Positions 1 to 12,600 of a stretch of DNA of 64,000 bases are shown in pieces. The first letter of the stretch is position 1; every line of letters begins with the position of its first letter. A program made the position numbers and the translations under genes. Location of the stretch: NCBI GenBank assembly GCA_949825025.1, contig OX463781.1, forward strand, positions 21,139,630 to 21,203,629. The letters are read 5' to 3'. The notes beneath the pieces are model-generated. The model was not told the origin of the DNA, ran no database searches, and was given only the letters and a program-made list of their open reading frames with translations. The DNA is from Siphlonurus alternatus. Its lineage: Eukaryota; Arthropoda; Insecta; Ephemeroptera; Siphlonuridae.

Positions 1-628
1 TGTAATTTATGTTTTTAATATTTACAGTACTTATACACACCTGCGGCTTCTAAATTGAAACTATTGTTTTCATTGCAGAAATTATCCTTGCATCATGAAT
101 TTATAAATGGATCGAGACTCTGAGGGCAAGTTCTGCAATTTATGTATACTTAACTTGATGGTATTCTCACCTGCTCTGAAGAGTCTAAAGTTATAAATTT
201 TAATATTATATTTTTTACTTTTAGAACTGCAACAATCAGGAATTCACGAAAATTCATGCATAAATTTTAATTATTTGCCCACCTTTGACAATGTCTTAAG
301 GATTAATCTCAGTTGATTGAGATCTCAGAATCGGCCCCTTTGAATGCAACAAGACTTGCATTGGATTTTGAACTCGCCACCAATAGGTGTCATATAAACT
401 TTGAAGTGGATATGCCTTATCAGTCCCGTAATAAAATTAAAAGTTTAAAATTGCGTCATTCTCAAAATTTTAAAATTTATTTCACTCGATTCTTTCTTGC
501 AGAAATATTCCATTGCTTTTTTTTTAGTACACATGATAATTATTGGAATGTGCCAATTTTAGTGCTAGTTTTAGTCTGAAATTAATGCTTAGTCAAAGAA
601 CAAAGAACAGGGAATCTTTGTAACAAAC
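1..628. other. AT-rich non-coding stretch
   Basis: No recognisable gene. The 88-codon open frame at 313-579 has no family resemblance and is of a length expected by chance. Confidence 0.6.
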
Positions 629-953
629 ATGGAGTATCGACCTCAATTTTTTTATTGCAGAAATGGATAGAGGGTGAAAAGTTATGCTACTCTGATTTTT
701 TTTTTCAGATTTTTTAGAGCCCGGGAAGTATTTTTGAAAAATTATTGAAAGTCCTTTTTGTGACGTCACGAGGCGGCAAGTCCTATCTTTTTCTTAAGGA
801 GCGGCGTCTCGTGACGTCACAAAAAGAACTTTCAATAATTTTTTAAAAATTGTTCCCGGGCTGTAAAAAATCTGAAAAAAAAAATCAGGTTAGCATAACT
901 TTGCACCCTCTATCCATTTCTGCAATAAAAAAAAATTGAGGTCGGTACTCCAT
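629..953. mobile_element. 325-bp palindromic element (MITE-like), family A
   Basis: The left arm from 629 (ATGGAGTATCGACCTCAATT...) is matched by the reverse complement of the right arm ending at 953 (...AATTGAGGTCGGTACTCCAT). The arms extend inward nearly to the centre and include facing copies of TTGCAGAAATGGATAGAGGG, GTTATGCTA, CCCGGG and GTGACGTCAC. The loop around 770-805 is unique. The palindrome contains two GTGACGTCAC (CRE-like) sites. A diverged relative lies near 60026-60306. No coding capacity. Confidence 0.85.
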
Positions 954-2391
954 TGTGAGTTCAATTACGTACTTGAAGATCGAATAATTTAAGGTAAATC
1001 ATTTGTATTTTTTTTTTATTATTTGTATAATTTTTATGATTGTGCAATATATAATATTGTTTGATTATTTCTTTCAATTTAATATATTTTTATTTATTTT
1101 ATATTTCATAATTGATTGCAATTAGTTTTAATTTGTTTGTAATAATATTGTCGTGATCCACGCTGTCAGTTAAGTCTTTGCTTAACTTTTGAACTTTTAA
1201 AATCGTAAAAATAATTATGACATTAGATATATTATAATCAAATCATGTAACCCTAACAGCAATCGAAATCAAAACGATGATGATTACATAATAAGTATAT
1301 AACAATTACTGCACAATGCTAATAAAGTTGCTTGGTATTAAGGTGAAATTATTGACGGTTTTCAAATTGCATTTGTGTACATTTAAGGTATAATAGTAGA
1401 GCTGATATTTGGCGTGTACGAGAGACACCAATAGTTTAATCTCCGTTCTCAGTGGTAACGCTGCTTAATACTATATTGTTGTCAAGTATAGACTTGGAGG
1501 AGACGACTGTGAAACACCTCACCTGAACTCCGACGACCTGATGGTGCTCACTTCAAGACTCATGCATGCCAAGTGTCCCAGTCTTTTTTTTCCTTAACTG
1601 TACAGTACAGACGGCTTTGAATTTTGAAAAATCTAATAAAAAAACACACAAAAAATCAGAGCTAAAAATAAAGTAAAAAATGTGTGTATTTGGACAAAGG
1701 AAAATAGTTTCGTTACAGCAAGAGGAAATATATTTATTTGAAATTTATTTGCTCATAGACTTTGGTGGCTCTTTATATATATTTTATGTTATATGATTTG
1801 AAAACACGTATTTAAATTTCTGCAATGTAAATAATAAAATATTAAAATCATACAATTTGAAGAACAGTGTTATAACATTTGTAGATTTATATACGATATA
1901 TAAAATATGTTTTCACTGTTTTCAGTATATATACCATTGATGGCATCATTGTATAAGAGGTGCACTATATAGCTGGGCCGCGTGTGTATTATAGCGTCAC
2001 AAAGGCTGCCTCCACCACATCAGAGGGACACGCGGCACTAAGCGCCCCCCCCCCCCCTTCCCCGTGTCCGTCCCAGCACCGACCCTGCAAGGGATCAAAC
2101 TAAAATAATGAGCCAAAGAAACGCCGCCGCTCGGTAGCAAACTTTCATAAAGCGATTAAAAATTATTATTTACAACAGATAACAAATGGTAATTAAATCA
2201 TGTTTATACATGTATATATTTATATATATACTGGTACTTAATATTGTAATGAACTTTTTATAAATGTTTGAGTAAATTTAATTAGGACGAAGAATATAAA
2301 GTATAATATTGTACAGAAAATTCATTATTATATTTATTTTTGGTGAACTAAATCTTTAAATTATTTATTTAAATTTTTGAAATGTATATAA
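954..2391. other. AT-rich non-coding stretch with a GC-richer patch
   Basis: Nothing coding. The patch at about 1972-2100 has a 13-nt C run and CpGs (GGGCCGCGTG, ACACGCGGC). Otherwise low-complexity AT. Confidence 0.6.
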
Positions 2392-2395
2392 TTAA

Positions 2396-2603
2396 GGTGG
2401 ATTTTCATGAGCGACAACGGCGATGCGGCGCGATTTGATGTAAAAGCTGTGAAATCCTATGTGACGGCGAATTCGCCAGTAATCGCGTTAATTACGATGC
2501 TCTTTTTCTTTTAATCGCCCAATATGGCCGCCAATGGATGTTACAGCAAGTGCGCTTTATTCGCGTCGCATTGCAGGCTGGAAATCACCCATGAAAATCT
2601 ACC
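2396..2603. mobile_element. 208-bp TTAA-flanked terminal-inverted-repeat element
   Basis: The ends GGTGGATTTTCATG and CATGAAAATCTACC are inverted repeats with one mismatch, flanked by TTAA on both sides (2392-2395, 2604-2607). The interior is richer in CpG than its surroundings (GGCGATGCGGCGCG, TTCGCGTCGC) and has no open frame. TTAA target duplication is typical of piggyBac- and Kolobok-type cut-and-paste transposons, so this is probably a non-autonomous derivative. Confidence 0.8.
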
Positions 2604-2607
2604 TTAA

Positions 2608-2965
2608 GGTAGAGATAATACGCCCAATATTAATAAAAATCCCATTCATCAAAATTATGGAAAAAATCTAAAATGCTCTCCTTTACACATCACCTTATCA
2701 GTAGGTAAAATATCAGGTATACAAAAAACGAGCTAGTTTTCAAGTTATTAATTTTTAAAGTTCACTAATTTAACATGGAGAAATGGAACTTTCATGTTAA
2801 ATTAGTCAACTTAAAAAATTAATAACTTGAAAACTAGCTCATTTTTGTATACCTTATATTTTGCTACTGAAGGTAGTAAAGGAGAACATTTTATTATCTT
2901 TTTTTTTAATAATTTTCATGAATGGGATTTTTATTAACATTGGGCGTGTACGTTATCTCTATATG
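2608..2965. mobile_element. palindromic element family B, copy 1
   Basis: Long inverted repeat. The left arm (GGTAGAGATAATACGCCCAAT, CCCATTCAT, AGGTATACAAAAA, ACGAGCTAGTTTTCAAG) faces the right arm (CTTGAAAACTAGCTC, TTTGTATACCT, ATGAATGGG, ATTGGGCGTGTACGTTATCTC) around a loop at about 2775-2795. It begins at the TTAA (2604-2607) that also ends the preceding element. The right end is eroded. No coding capacity. Confidence 0.85.
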
Positions 2966-3515
2966 ATATACTTGAAATTATTAAAATGCGATATGTTTTT
3001 ATCACTTATGTTTTTTTGTTGCATTTATATTAGTAATTGGTTACCATTTACCATATAAAAATTATTGCCTTATTATTTTTTTTTAAGATATTTATTTATT
3101 GATATAATATCTTCCTTTTTTCAAAAATATGGTTCTAATATTAATATACTGTAGAAAAAATGCTATAGTTTTATTAGTGATATATGGCAATGTATTCCAA
3201 TAGGTTTCACATAATTGTACATTAATTAAATGTGTTTGGTTATTTAATTTAAAATATTATCACTGCACGTACATTATATATATAAGTATAACTTTAAATA
3301 TTTATATTAAATTAAACATATAATTGGCTGGCAATGCAATTGATTCTTCTATTCAAGATTTTTTTTCGTTTTTTTTTTTTTTTTCTTGTGTACTTTTATA
3401 ATTGTTTTGCCGCCCCGGTTTGTAAGGAACCCACAAAATTAGGGTCTACGAAGAGCCGGGAAGTTAAATTCAGTCACTTAATTGTGGCCAGTACCCTGTA
3501 CTAGGGTTCAGTGAA
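2966..3515. other. AT-rich non-coding stretch
   Basis: Includes long T runs near 3360-3385. Nothing recognised. Confidence 0.6.
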
Positions 3516-4639
3516 GGTAGAGATAACACGCCCAATATGTTAATAAAAATCCCATTCATAAAAATTATGAAAAAAATTTAGAATGTTCTCCTTAACATAC
3601 CTTATCAGTAGGTAAAATATCAGGTATACAAAAACGAGCTAGTTTTCGAGTTATTAATTTTTAAAGTTGACGAATTTAACATGGAATTTCCATTTCTCCA
3701 TCCCTTATGAAAAAGGTGGATCCAATCTGGATCCAATTGGATCCAGTCTGGATCCAATTGGATCCAGTCGGGTCAGGCTGGATCCAGCCTGGATCCAGCT
3801 GGTTCCAGCCTGGATCCAGCTGGATCCAATTGGATCCAGGCGGGTCAGGAAATGATAGTTCTGAGCTTCTGCCACCAGATGACACTACAGTACAGAAAAA
3901 AATGTGGTGACAGTTAGAAAAGTGGTCATGCAGTTACTTGAGTGCGACAAGAATGAAGATATTAGGCAGATACAGGAAGTTAAACTTAGTTCTCTATTAT
4001 TTAAGCTGTTTTGGGGGCTATTTACTTTGTGGGGTCTTTGTGGTTACAGGGTTTTAGAGACCGAGAGGGCTTTAATGTTACGTTATTGTTGACCATGGAG
4101 TCCCCCTGCAGCAAGCCTATGGTGGACACGATGCAGCGCTACAACAGTCAGTTATAACTTAAAAATCTGTTAATATTTATGTAATTTTAATAAAAAAAAA
4201 TATTTATCTAATTTGTATTGCTTTAAAGAGAGTACAGCGTAATTATTAATTGTGCAATTAATCATTTCTTTGATGAGTAGGATGACGAAGGCGGGAAACA
4301 GCTGATCGGAGTCGGTCGGGATGGATCCAATCGGGTCAAGTGGGATGGATCCAATCGGGTCAAGCTGGATCCAGTTGGATCCAGTCGGGTCAGGAAGTGC
4401 TGCCCAAAATTGGTTCCAACTGGATCCAGCAAAATTGGATCCAACTGGATCCATCATTTTCATAAGGGATGTTAAATTAGTCAACTTTAAAAATTAATAA
4501 CTCGAAAACTAGCTCGTTTTTGTATACCTGATATTTTACCTACTGATTAGGTATGTTAAGGAGAACGTTCTAATTTTTTTTCATAATTTTTATGAATGGG
4601 ATTTTTTTTTTTTTACATTGGGCGTGTTATCTCTATACC
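3516..4639. mobile_element. palindromic element family B, copy 2, interrupted by a nested insertion
   Basis: The left half (3516-3701) and right half (4469-4639) match the two arms of copy 1 (GGTAGAGATAACACGCCCAAT ... ATTGGGCGTGTTATCTCTATACC). The element ends at TTAA (4640-4643); the left flank is TGAA, probably a decayed TTAA. The loop is in the opposite orientation to copy 1. The 767-bp insertion at 3702-4468 separates the arms. Confidence 0.85.
3702..4468. mobile_element. nested 767-bp element with terminal inverted repeats and GGATCC-rich subterminal arrays
   Basis: Ends CCCTTATGAAAA and TTTTCATAAGGG are inverted repeats, flanked on each side by AT (3700-3701, 4469-4470). Inside each end lies an array of the palindromic core GGATCC with AATT/AGCT-type spacers: ten copies at about 3719-3838 and seven at about 4323-4452, plus degenerate forms such as GGTTCC and GGGTCA. 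The unique middle (about 3850-4315) has only a 62-codon open frame (3904-4092) with no recognisable domain. Likely a non-autonomous DNA transposon; the arrays may be transposase-binding sites. I could not assign the superfamily. Confidence 0.8.
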
Positions 4640-4643
4640 TTAA

Positions 4644-5445
<802 letters not shown>

Positions 5446-6843
5446 TATAATAATAATAATAATAATAATAATTTTATTTCGATTACTGGTTGTACAAGTC
5501 AACATTGATCACGTCATATACATTAATATTTACAATAAGTCAATAAAAAACATTTACACATAAAAACACACTTCAATTTTCTGCATAAAATTACAATCAA
5601 ATAGTACATACTAACAATTAAGTTTCACTGAGGCAAAGTTCAGAGAGTTTATTAGAAAAAAACATTTTAATGGAGTAAAATTCTTTCTTTATGAGTACAC
5701 ATTTAAGCTTGGCTTTAAACATACTGTCACTCTCTATATTTCTAATACATGCTGGCAAATAGTCATAAATTTTCCCTGATTGATACAGTGGGCTTTTTTC
5801 TAAAAGAGCCGACTTATGGTTCATTATAACAGTTTTCTCCTTATTTCTTGTTTTATAAGCATGTTTTTTATACTCATACAATTCAGGATGTTGTCTTTTA
5901 AATAATGCACAACTTAATATATACATACAGGGTAATGTAAGCATGTTATTTTTTTTAAAATGTGACACACAAGATTCTCCTTTTTTGAACCTTAACATTG
6001 TTCTAAGAGCACGTTTCTGGGCCACAAATAATCTGTTAATAGCTTGTCCATTTGAACCGTAAAATATTAAGCCGTATGATAGGTGTGAATACACATACGC
6101 ATAATAGATTGAAAACAATGCTTCTAGAGACACATGGTCCCTTATTGAATATAAAACAAAATTCCCTGAGTTTATTTTTTTTACTATAGCTTCAACATGA
6201 GTTTTCCAATCCAAACTTTCATGCAAATTAAAACCTAAAAATTTTGTGTACTCTACTCTTTTTATAGTTTTATTTTTAATTCTAATATGATAACTATGAT
6301 CTGGAATATTTCTGTTTGTATGAAACTGCATGAAAACTGTTTTCTTATCATTTAATATTAACTCGTTATTTGAGCACCATTTTTCCATATCTAACAAGGT
6401 TTGGTTTGCTTTTCTTATTAGTTCACTCTCTGTATCAGCTATGATAATAGCGGTTGTATCATCTGCATATTTCACTATTTTTGCGTCAGTAACATATTTA
6501 GGCAAGTCATTTGTCCCAATTGCAAACAATGTGGGTGAAATTTTTCCCCCTTGTGGCACCCCTATACAGACAATGGAAGGGTGCTGGATTTAACATTAGA
6601 CATTTTACCCTCTGTTACATTATTTATTTGGACATACTGACGCCGGTCTGACAGATAGGAATCAATAAGATTTACGCTATTTTCATTACAACCAAGGCTT
6701 TTGAGGTTTCCAGTAACAATATTTTTATTTAATACGTCAAACGCCTTAGAAAGGTCAAAGTAGATAACAATACAATATTTTTTATGATCCAAGGCAGAAT
6801 ATACAGCGTTTAAAAGATCAAACGCTGCAGTTGTTGTGGATCT
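5446..6843 (-). mobile_element. 5'-truncated LINE (non-LTR retrotransposon)
   Basis: Minus-strand insertion containing the C-terminal half of a reverse transcriptase ORF, a 3' UTR of about 170 bp and a short TTA/TAA trinucleotide tail (about 5446-5471 on the plus strand). The 5' end breaks off at about 6843 inside the RT domain, the usual outcome of incomplete target-primed reverse transcription. The RT is of the Jockey/CR1-like type, judging from its motifs and C-terminal region; the clade is uncertain. Clear target-site duplications were not found. Confidence 0.85.
5618..6843 (-). pseudogene. reverse transcriptase fragment with a frameshift
   Basis: Two overlapping reading frames join into one RT. 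The upstream part (6843-~6590) reads RSTTTAAFDLL, then FDLSKAFD, RT motif A with the first catalytic Asp. The downstream part (~6590-5618) has VPQGGKISPTLF (motif B) and KYADDT (motif C, the catalytic Asp pair at about 6463-6458), then the thumb/C-terminal region ending at a TGA at 5618. A frameshift lies near 6575-6590 between the two parts. The N-terminal RT and the endonuclease are missing, so this copy cannot be autonomous. The first codon of the downstream frame that looks like a start is GTG within VPQGG, not a real start. Confidence 0.88.
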
Positions 6844-6883
6844 ATTTTTTATTTTTTATAATTTGTAAAGTTTCATTTACATA

Positions 6884-6900
6884 CCACCAGAGTGCAGCGT
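6884..6900 (+). promoter_or_regulatory. weak CTCF-like motif
   Basis: CCACCAGAGTGCAGCG fits the CTCF core CCASYAGRKGGCR except for one central base. It is close upstream of a much better match. Confidence 0.3.
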
Positions 6901-6934
6901 CTACTTGATTACTTCAAGTTGTTTATTATAAATG

Positions 6935-6947
6935 CCACTAGATGGCG
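6935..6947 (+). promoter_or_regulatory. CTCF-type insulator site
   Basis: CCACTAGATGGCG matches all 13 positions of the CTCF core CCASYAGRKGGCR, which is conserved from insects to vertebrates. It lies about 90 bp beyond the truncated end of the LINE, with a second weaker match 50 bp away. Confidence 0.6.
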
Positions 6948-6949
6948 CA

Positions 6950-9579
6950 TGTAGTAATATTTTGTCATCCTGGCGAGGGAAAAATGAGATTTTAAAAATT
7001 TTAACGCACAAAAAATCTACAACACTTTCCTTGTCTCTCATATTTTTTATTTATTTATTTTTTTGTTTTCTCCCCAAACATTAACGTTAATTATCATTAT
7101 GTTATGAAAATATTTTTATGCGTTGATCGGACGATCGGTGAATGATATGAAATAATCTGGGAGTTTCTCATATATACGTATAAGATTATATATAATTTTA
7201 AAATATATTCAATTAAAGCAGGTCCTTCTTATTTTTTTTATGCCTCTAGTCGTCGATCTATAACTTTATATTTATATATATTTTTTTCACACAACTTATA
7301 TATGATATATTTTTTAGCATTATACGAGTTTTAAACTCTTGCAGAATGATTATTGAACAATTTTATTATAATATAAAACATGATAATTATATGAATAAAA
7401 CAAAGAAAAATAAACATTATGTGTTGTAATATACATATTATCATATTATGTTATATATATGTTACTATATGTATTTATAAAGATACCAATCACGTCTTAT
7501 TACAATGAAAACAAATTTGTTTATGAAAAAAAAAAAAACTCTTAATTATTCTTAGAAGAATACAAGGTACAGTACGAGTGCATGAGTACATACTGTACAC
7601 TTTGGATCTTTTAAAAAATATCAAATGTTACAACGTTACAACAGAATTGAAAACATATATTATTATTATACTGTACAGTACGTAGTATTATATTACATTT
7701 TATGTTTTATGAATTTGTTAATAATTCTTTTTTTTTCTCCTTTAATGAGGCATTGAAGTGGTAATGACTATACATTATAAAAAAATAAATCCAAGGTTTC
7801 ACAGCGATATATAATATATCACAATATAAAATATGTAAATCATAATAATATTAGTAAAAATAATTTAACTTATTCTTAGAATATTTATTTGAAAATAAAA
7901 CATGTATTTATTTTAATCATTTCCTCATGAAGCAGTACTTCACACAACTTATTTTATAGAAGTACAAATATTCGTAGTATTAGATGCGATTATAGTAATA
8001 TATTTTAAACTATCGTAATAAAAATAATCAAAAAATTTGATCTCAACATTAAACTATGTCACAAGTTTAATAAATGTAATCATTTTTATTATAAAAGTTC
8101 AAAGTATAAAGGCAGGCGGTTATCCCCAGCTGCGGGAGGGTTGTTGGCTATTTAGGGTAAATCACCCTCTCTATAATAAGCATCCCTACGCGGCTCCTGT
8201 GAAAGCTACAGTGGTGTTATCAGTCCGGGGCGATCTCTGAAACTTCATGAGTTTGTTGGTAAGATGGGACTAGGAGATGGGACATTCATCGTAAACCCCA
8301 AGTACCCTCCCAGCAACATAACCTTACTTGAGTTACAGTTCTATTGAAGTACGTTATATTAATATGAAAATGAACCTTATATACTTGGTAATACCTCCTT
8401 GGAGTGATTATAACATATATAACATCCCTTTAGATTTGCTAGCCTTGCAGGGATGGTTTGGAACGGAAAAGAGGGTGGTAGTCCGTGGCTATGAGGTTAG
8501 TTCAAAGAACCGCATTCAAAATCTTGTATTTTTTTTCCCGAAAAAAAATTTTTTTTTATAAAGATAAAAAAGTAAAGGGACAATTTACTCCCTAAAATAA
8601 CTTAAGAGCATTATGAATGAAACTAAAATAAGACTATTTACTTCTTTTTTATCGGTAATATTTCTTCAACAGTCTCAAGTTCCTTTTAATGCCATTATAT
8701 TTGTTATAGTGATGAAGCTGTATTGAAACTCATTTCTGTGTTGTTATACATTATGTATTAGTATATAGGGAGAAGGAAAAGTAAGGTTATATTATATAAT
8801 GGTAATTGTATGAAGTAATGAAAGCGTACGTCAGGATTATATAGAAAATGTTCTGCTACAGCTTTTCTATATAAAGTAGTCTATGTGAAGTTATAATATC
8901 ATCGGTGAACATGAGAAGAATATAAAATATCAAAATTACTTTCCGTGTGTGTGCGCACAAATTGAGTAAAGAATTTCCTACCAGAATTATTACATAAGGA
9001 TGTCAGACGTTTTAATGCAAATGTGAGCATTAGAGAGGAAAATTATTCAATCAATGAGGTTAATTTTAATGTAAATTTTCGAAACAAAATGACGTATATA
9101 TCGTGATAGTAAGTACTGTATACGGATCTTTCACTATACGTCACAAAACAATATGACGTCATAATTGTGTAGGCAAAACATTGTCAGCGGCATAGCAGAT
9201 ACGTGTTAAAGTTGGTCTCGAAATTAATTTCTTCTGACGATTCGCTTCATTTTTCGTGGAAATTTCTTTCATAAATGGTGACAAGAAGAACCAATGCTAG
9301 TGAAAAAAAAAAAATAATAATAATTGGCGACCAAAACTGTTATGAGAAAAGAGGTGTTGTGAGTTATAGGATAGCATAGGATTTTAAAGTTTTCTGCCTA
9401 CATCCCGAAGCTCTTCGGGCGGCTTCGGGCATCCCCGTGCTACACAAAATGTAAACATGAATTCCCGTATTGTTATTATTTTTTAGAACAATATGCTATT
9501 TTTGTTATATATTATATATTATACATGTATTGATATTAATGATTAGCAGGAGATGATATATACCAAGTGTACAAACGAA

Positions 9580-9619
<40 letters not shown>

Positions 9620-12600
9620 CATTACTAAATCACGGATTTTTCAGAAATGTGACATTTTCACATGTATTTTTTTTCACTTTAAAGTTAATTATTATTTTTT
9701 TTATTTTTTTTTTAAATACATCTTGCTTATAATTCAAAAAGATCTGACAAAAGTAGTATATCTATATGTAATAATTATATATTTATTTTATGGAATCGTA
9801 CCATGCATAAGTGGTAAAAAAATAGAAAGGGAAATCGTGCATGTAGCAAGAGCAAAGCAGTAAAAAATTATATTTTTGAGACATTTATACATTGTACTAT
9901 GATTGTACTGCATGCATATAAATTAAAATATAATTTTTAATATATAGTAATTTAAACATTAGTAAACAATGATTTAAGAGATGTTTAATTCAATTTATAA
10001 TATAGGTCAGTATTATATACTTGAAAATAACAATAAAAATAAAATGAAGCTTCCTTCGTTACAATTTCACAAACATGAGAATAGTAATTGAAACATACAT
10101 TTACAATTCAAATAATGTGTTTTTTATTGAAGCATTTTTTCATCATATATTTTTGCTTCATAAAATACTCCAACTGTGATTTTGTTAGTATATAGTTAGT
10201 TACTGATTCACAATCACCAGTATGCAGTGTGTTTGCCTCCATGAAGAGGTTTTTACTCATACATGTCTATATATTGGCAGCAGCAAGCTTTACTGTTCAT
10301 GGCTCGATTTGTTAGCTGACTATACGGAAATTCTGCACGAGATTTTCTAATTGGCACATGCTGATGCTCGATCCTCTTCATAATACCAAGTAAACACCAT
10401 GCTAATGTATAGAAGCAGATGTATGATGCACAGTAGTATATATACATACGGAAATCCGTGCGTGAACGATTGTGATTGGTATATAAAGCTTTACTCATCA
10501 CTAAAATGTATATGAGCTAATAATCACGAATACGTTCGCGTCAATAGTTTTGTTTTTTTTAAACATAAAAAATTATCACGTTGTGTTACATTCTTAAGGT
10601 AAATGTATTTTAAGGTGAATTATTTGAAAGCAGTATAAAAAATATTCTATAAAAAAAAATCAAATTAAATATATATATTTTTTGATGATATATATATTAA
10701 TTATTTTATCTCTTAAATCCGCACAGTCATAGGTTATATCGATTGTTTCTGTCAGAAAGAATCGGATGAAATTTTTTTTTTTAATTTTGAGAATGTTTTA
10801 AAACGTATAATCGCTTAAAAGGTTTTCAGAGCAAATTCAAGGAAGTAGTTTCCCACAGCAGCTTAATTCATTTCCTTTTTTTCTGTCCATAAGGCTCCAT
10901 GTTAAATTTCTTCCTCAATTTTTTCAAAACTGGTCCAAGAAATATATGGATTATGAATTATAAAAAAAAGTCAAAGGACCAGTTCCGAGATCCCAATAAT
11001 CTGAGAGATTTATCCTCAATACAAATTTTATAAATATTAAATTATGTTACCTCTTATTTTAATTATCAAGGTAGGTAGTAAGCATTATAAGTGCTAGCAC
11101 TAATTTTTCTTTCCCTGAAAGCATTATAAAACTCAGTATATAGAAATATAACACCATCTGGTTTTAGCTTTAAATTAAAGAGTTATATACATATATTTTT
11201 TTATTCAACCATTTATTTCAAATACATCCCAAGCATACCATACATTTTTTATTTAAAAAAAAAAATGTAGCCTGGCTTATTTTTCATTACAATTATATTT
11301 TTTAAAGCATTTTTCTTTTTAAAAAAGTTTCAATTAAGAAGATAGAAAATAATATTGAAGCCAGTGTGCAAATTAAAATATTTTTAAAGTTATTTCTCCC
11401 TTCATCCGGTTCAAGTTAGAAATACATTGACAGGTACGTATTACCTTATATTGTTGTTAGTACGGATGTAAATGTTGATAGAACACTAATTTGAAACCAT
11501 AATATTTTGTTAAAAGGTTATACCGTCAGCTGTAGTAATTTTCTCTTATGTACTCTTTTCTTACAGCTTCATTTATACAGGGAATACAAAATATTATAAT
11601 ATCTCTATCTGCAATGCTGTCAAACAGTTGCTGCTTGCTAAAGCTATAAAGACCGGTTTTATATATATAAAAAAAAAGGTCCCTTGATGCAATATAACAT
11701 TTTGACACGTTGTACCTTCATCCATTTTTACCCCCCCCCTACGTTTTTATATTATTATTTGTCTCCCTCTCTATTTCTCTTCTAGTAGCTAAACAGGCTT
11801 CTTCTATGTCGTGGTCTACTTATATGTTGAAGCTGCTAGAGCTGCATGGGATATGATGGTTAGTTTTTACCCCTACCTTGATCAAGCCTGTGCAAGCCAC
11901 TATATAACCAAACCTTTTTATTGTACTTGAATTTCCCTTACTTCTCTCCATAGTTACACAACCTCGATATTACAATATCTAACCACTTCCCTAACCAAAC
12001 ACCTTGAGCAGCCAATAATCGAATAAAAAAAAAAGCATTATAATATAGAATACATCACTATGAATTTGATGTGAGAAAATTATAATAACTTGTTGACACT
12101 TTAAATATTTCTGTCTTTTTAAATGGATGTTCAATCTCAAAATTTATAATTTATTGAATTTTGTCAATCGATCGTTGAATTATAAATTAGTTTTATTTTT
12201 ATTATGATGTATTTTTGAAAGTAAAGTTTAAATAAAAAGAGAAAGGAAAAATTTGCATAAAGAATTGTTGTAAAGGAAAATGTTGTTCTGTTCAACTATA
12301 TACAAAAAATCAAATTTTACTTTTCAAATGTCAGCTTAAGTTCAATCAATATAGATGTAACCATGGACCACAAGCAGTATCCTCTTTTCACCCAGAAAAT
12401 AGTTTTATGATGGTTCATTTTCTCTTTCTCGTTTAGAAATAGTCCACATAATACATTCAAAACCAAAAGTTTTTTTCTATGTAGAGAAAGTATGTGTGCA
12501 TGCTTTATCTCTTTCTTGTAGATAATTTAGCATGCTATATATTTGTTATTATGTGGCTTTAGTGAACGCGAAAGTATATCTTGTATGTAGTTGTAAAAAT

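Noticed and set aside
3904..4092. 62-codon frame in the nested element as a transposase
   Set aside because: Too short and without any catalytic motif.
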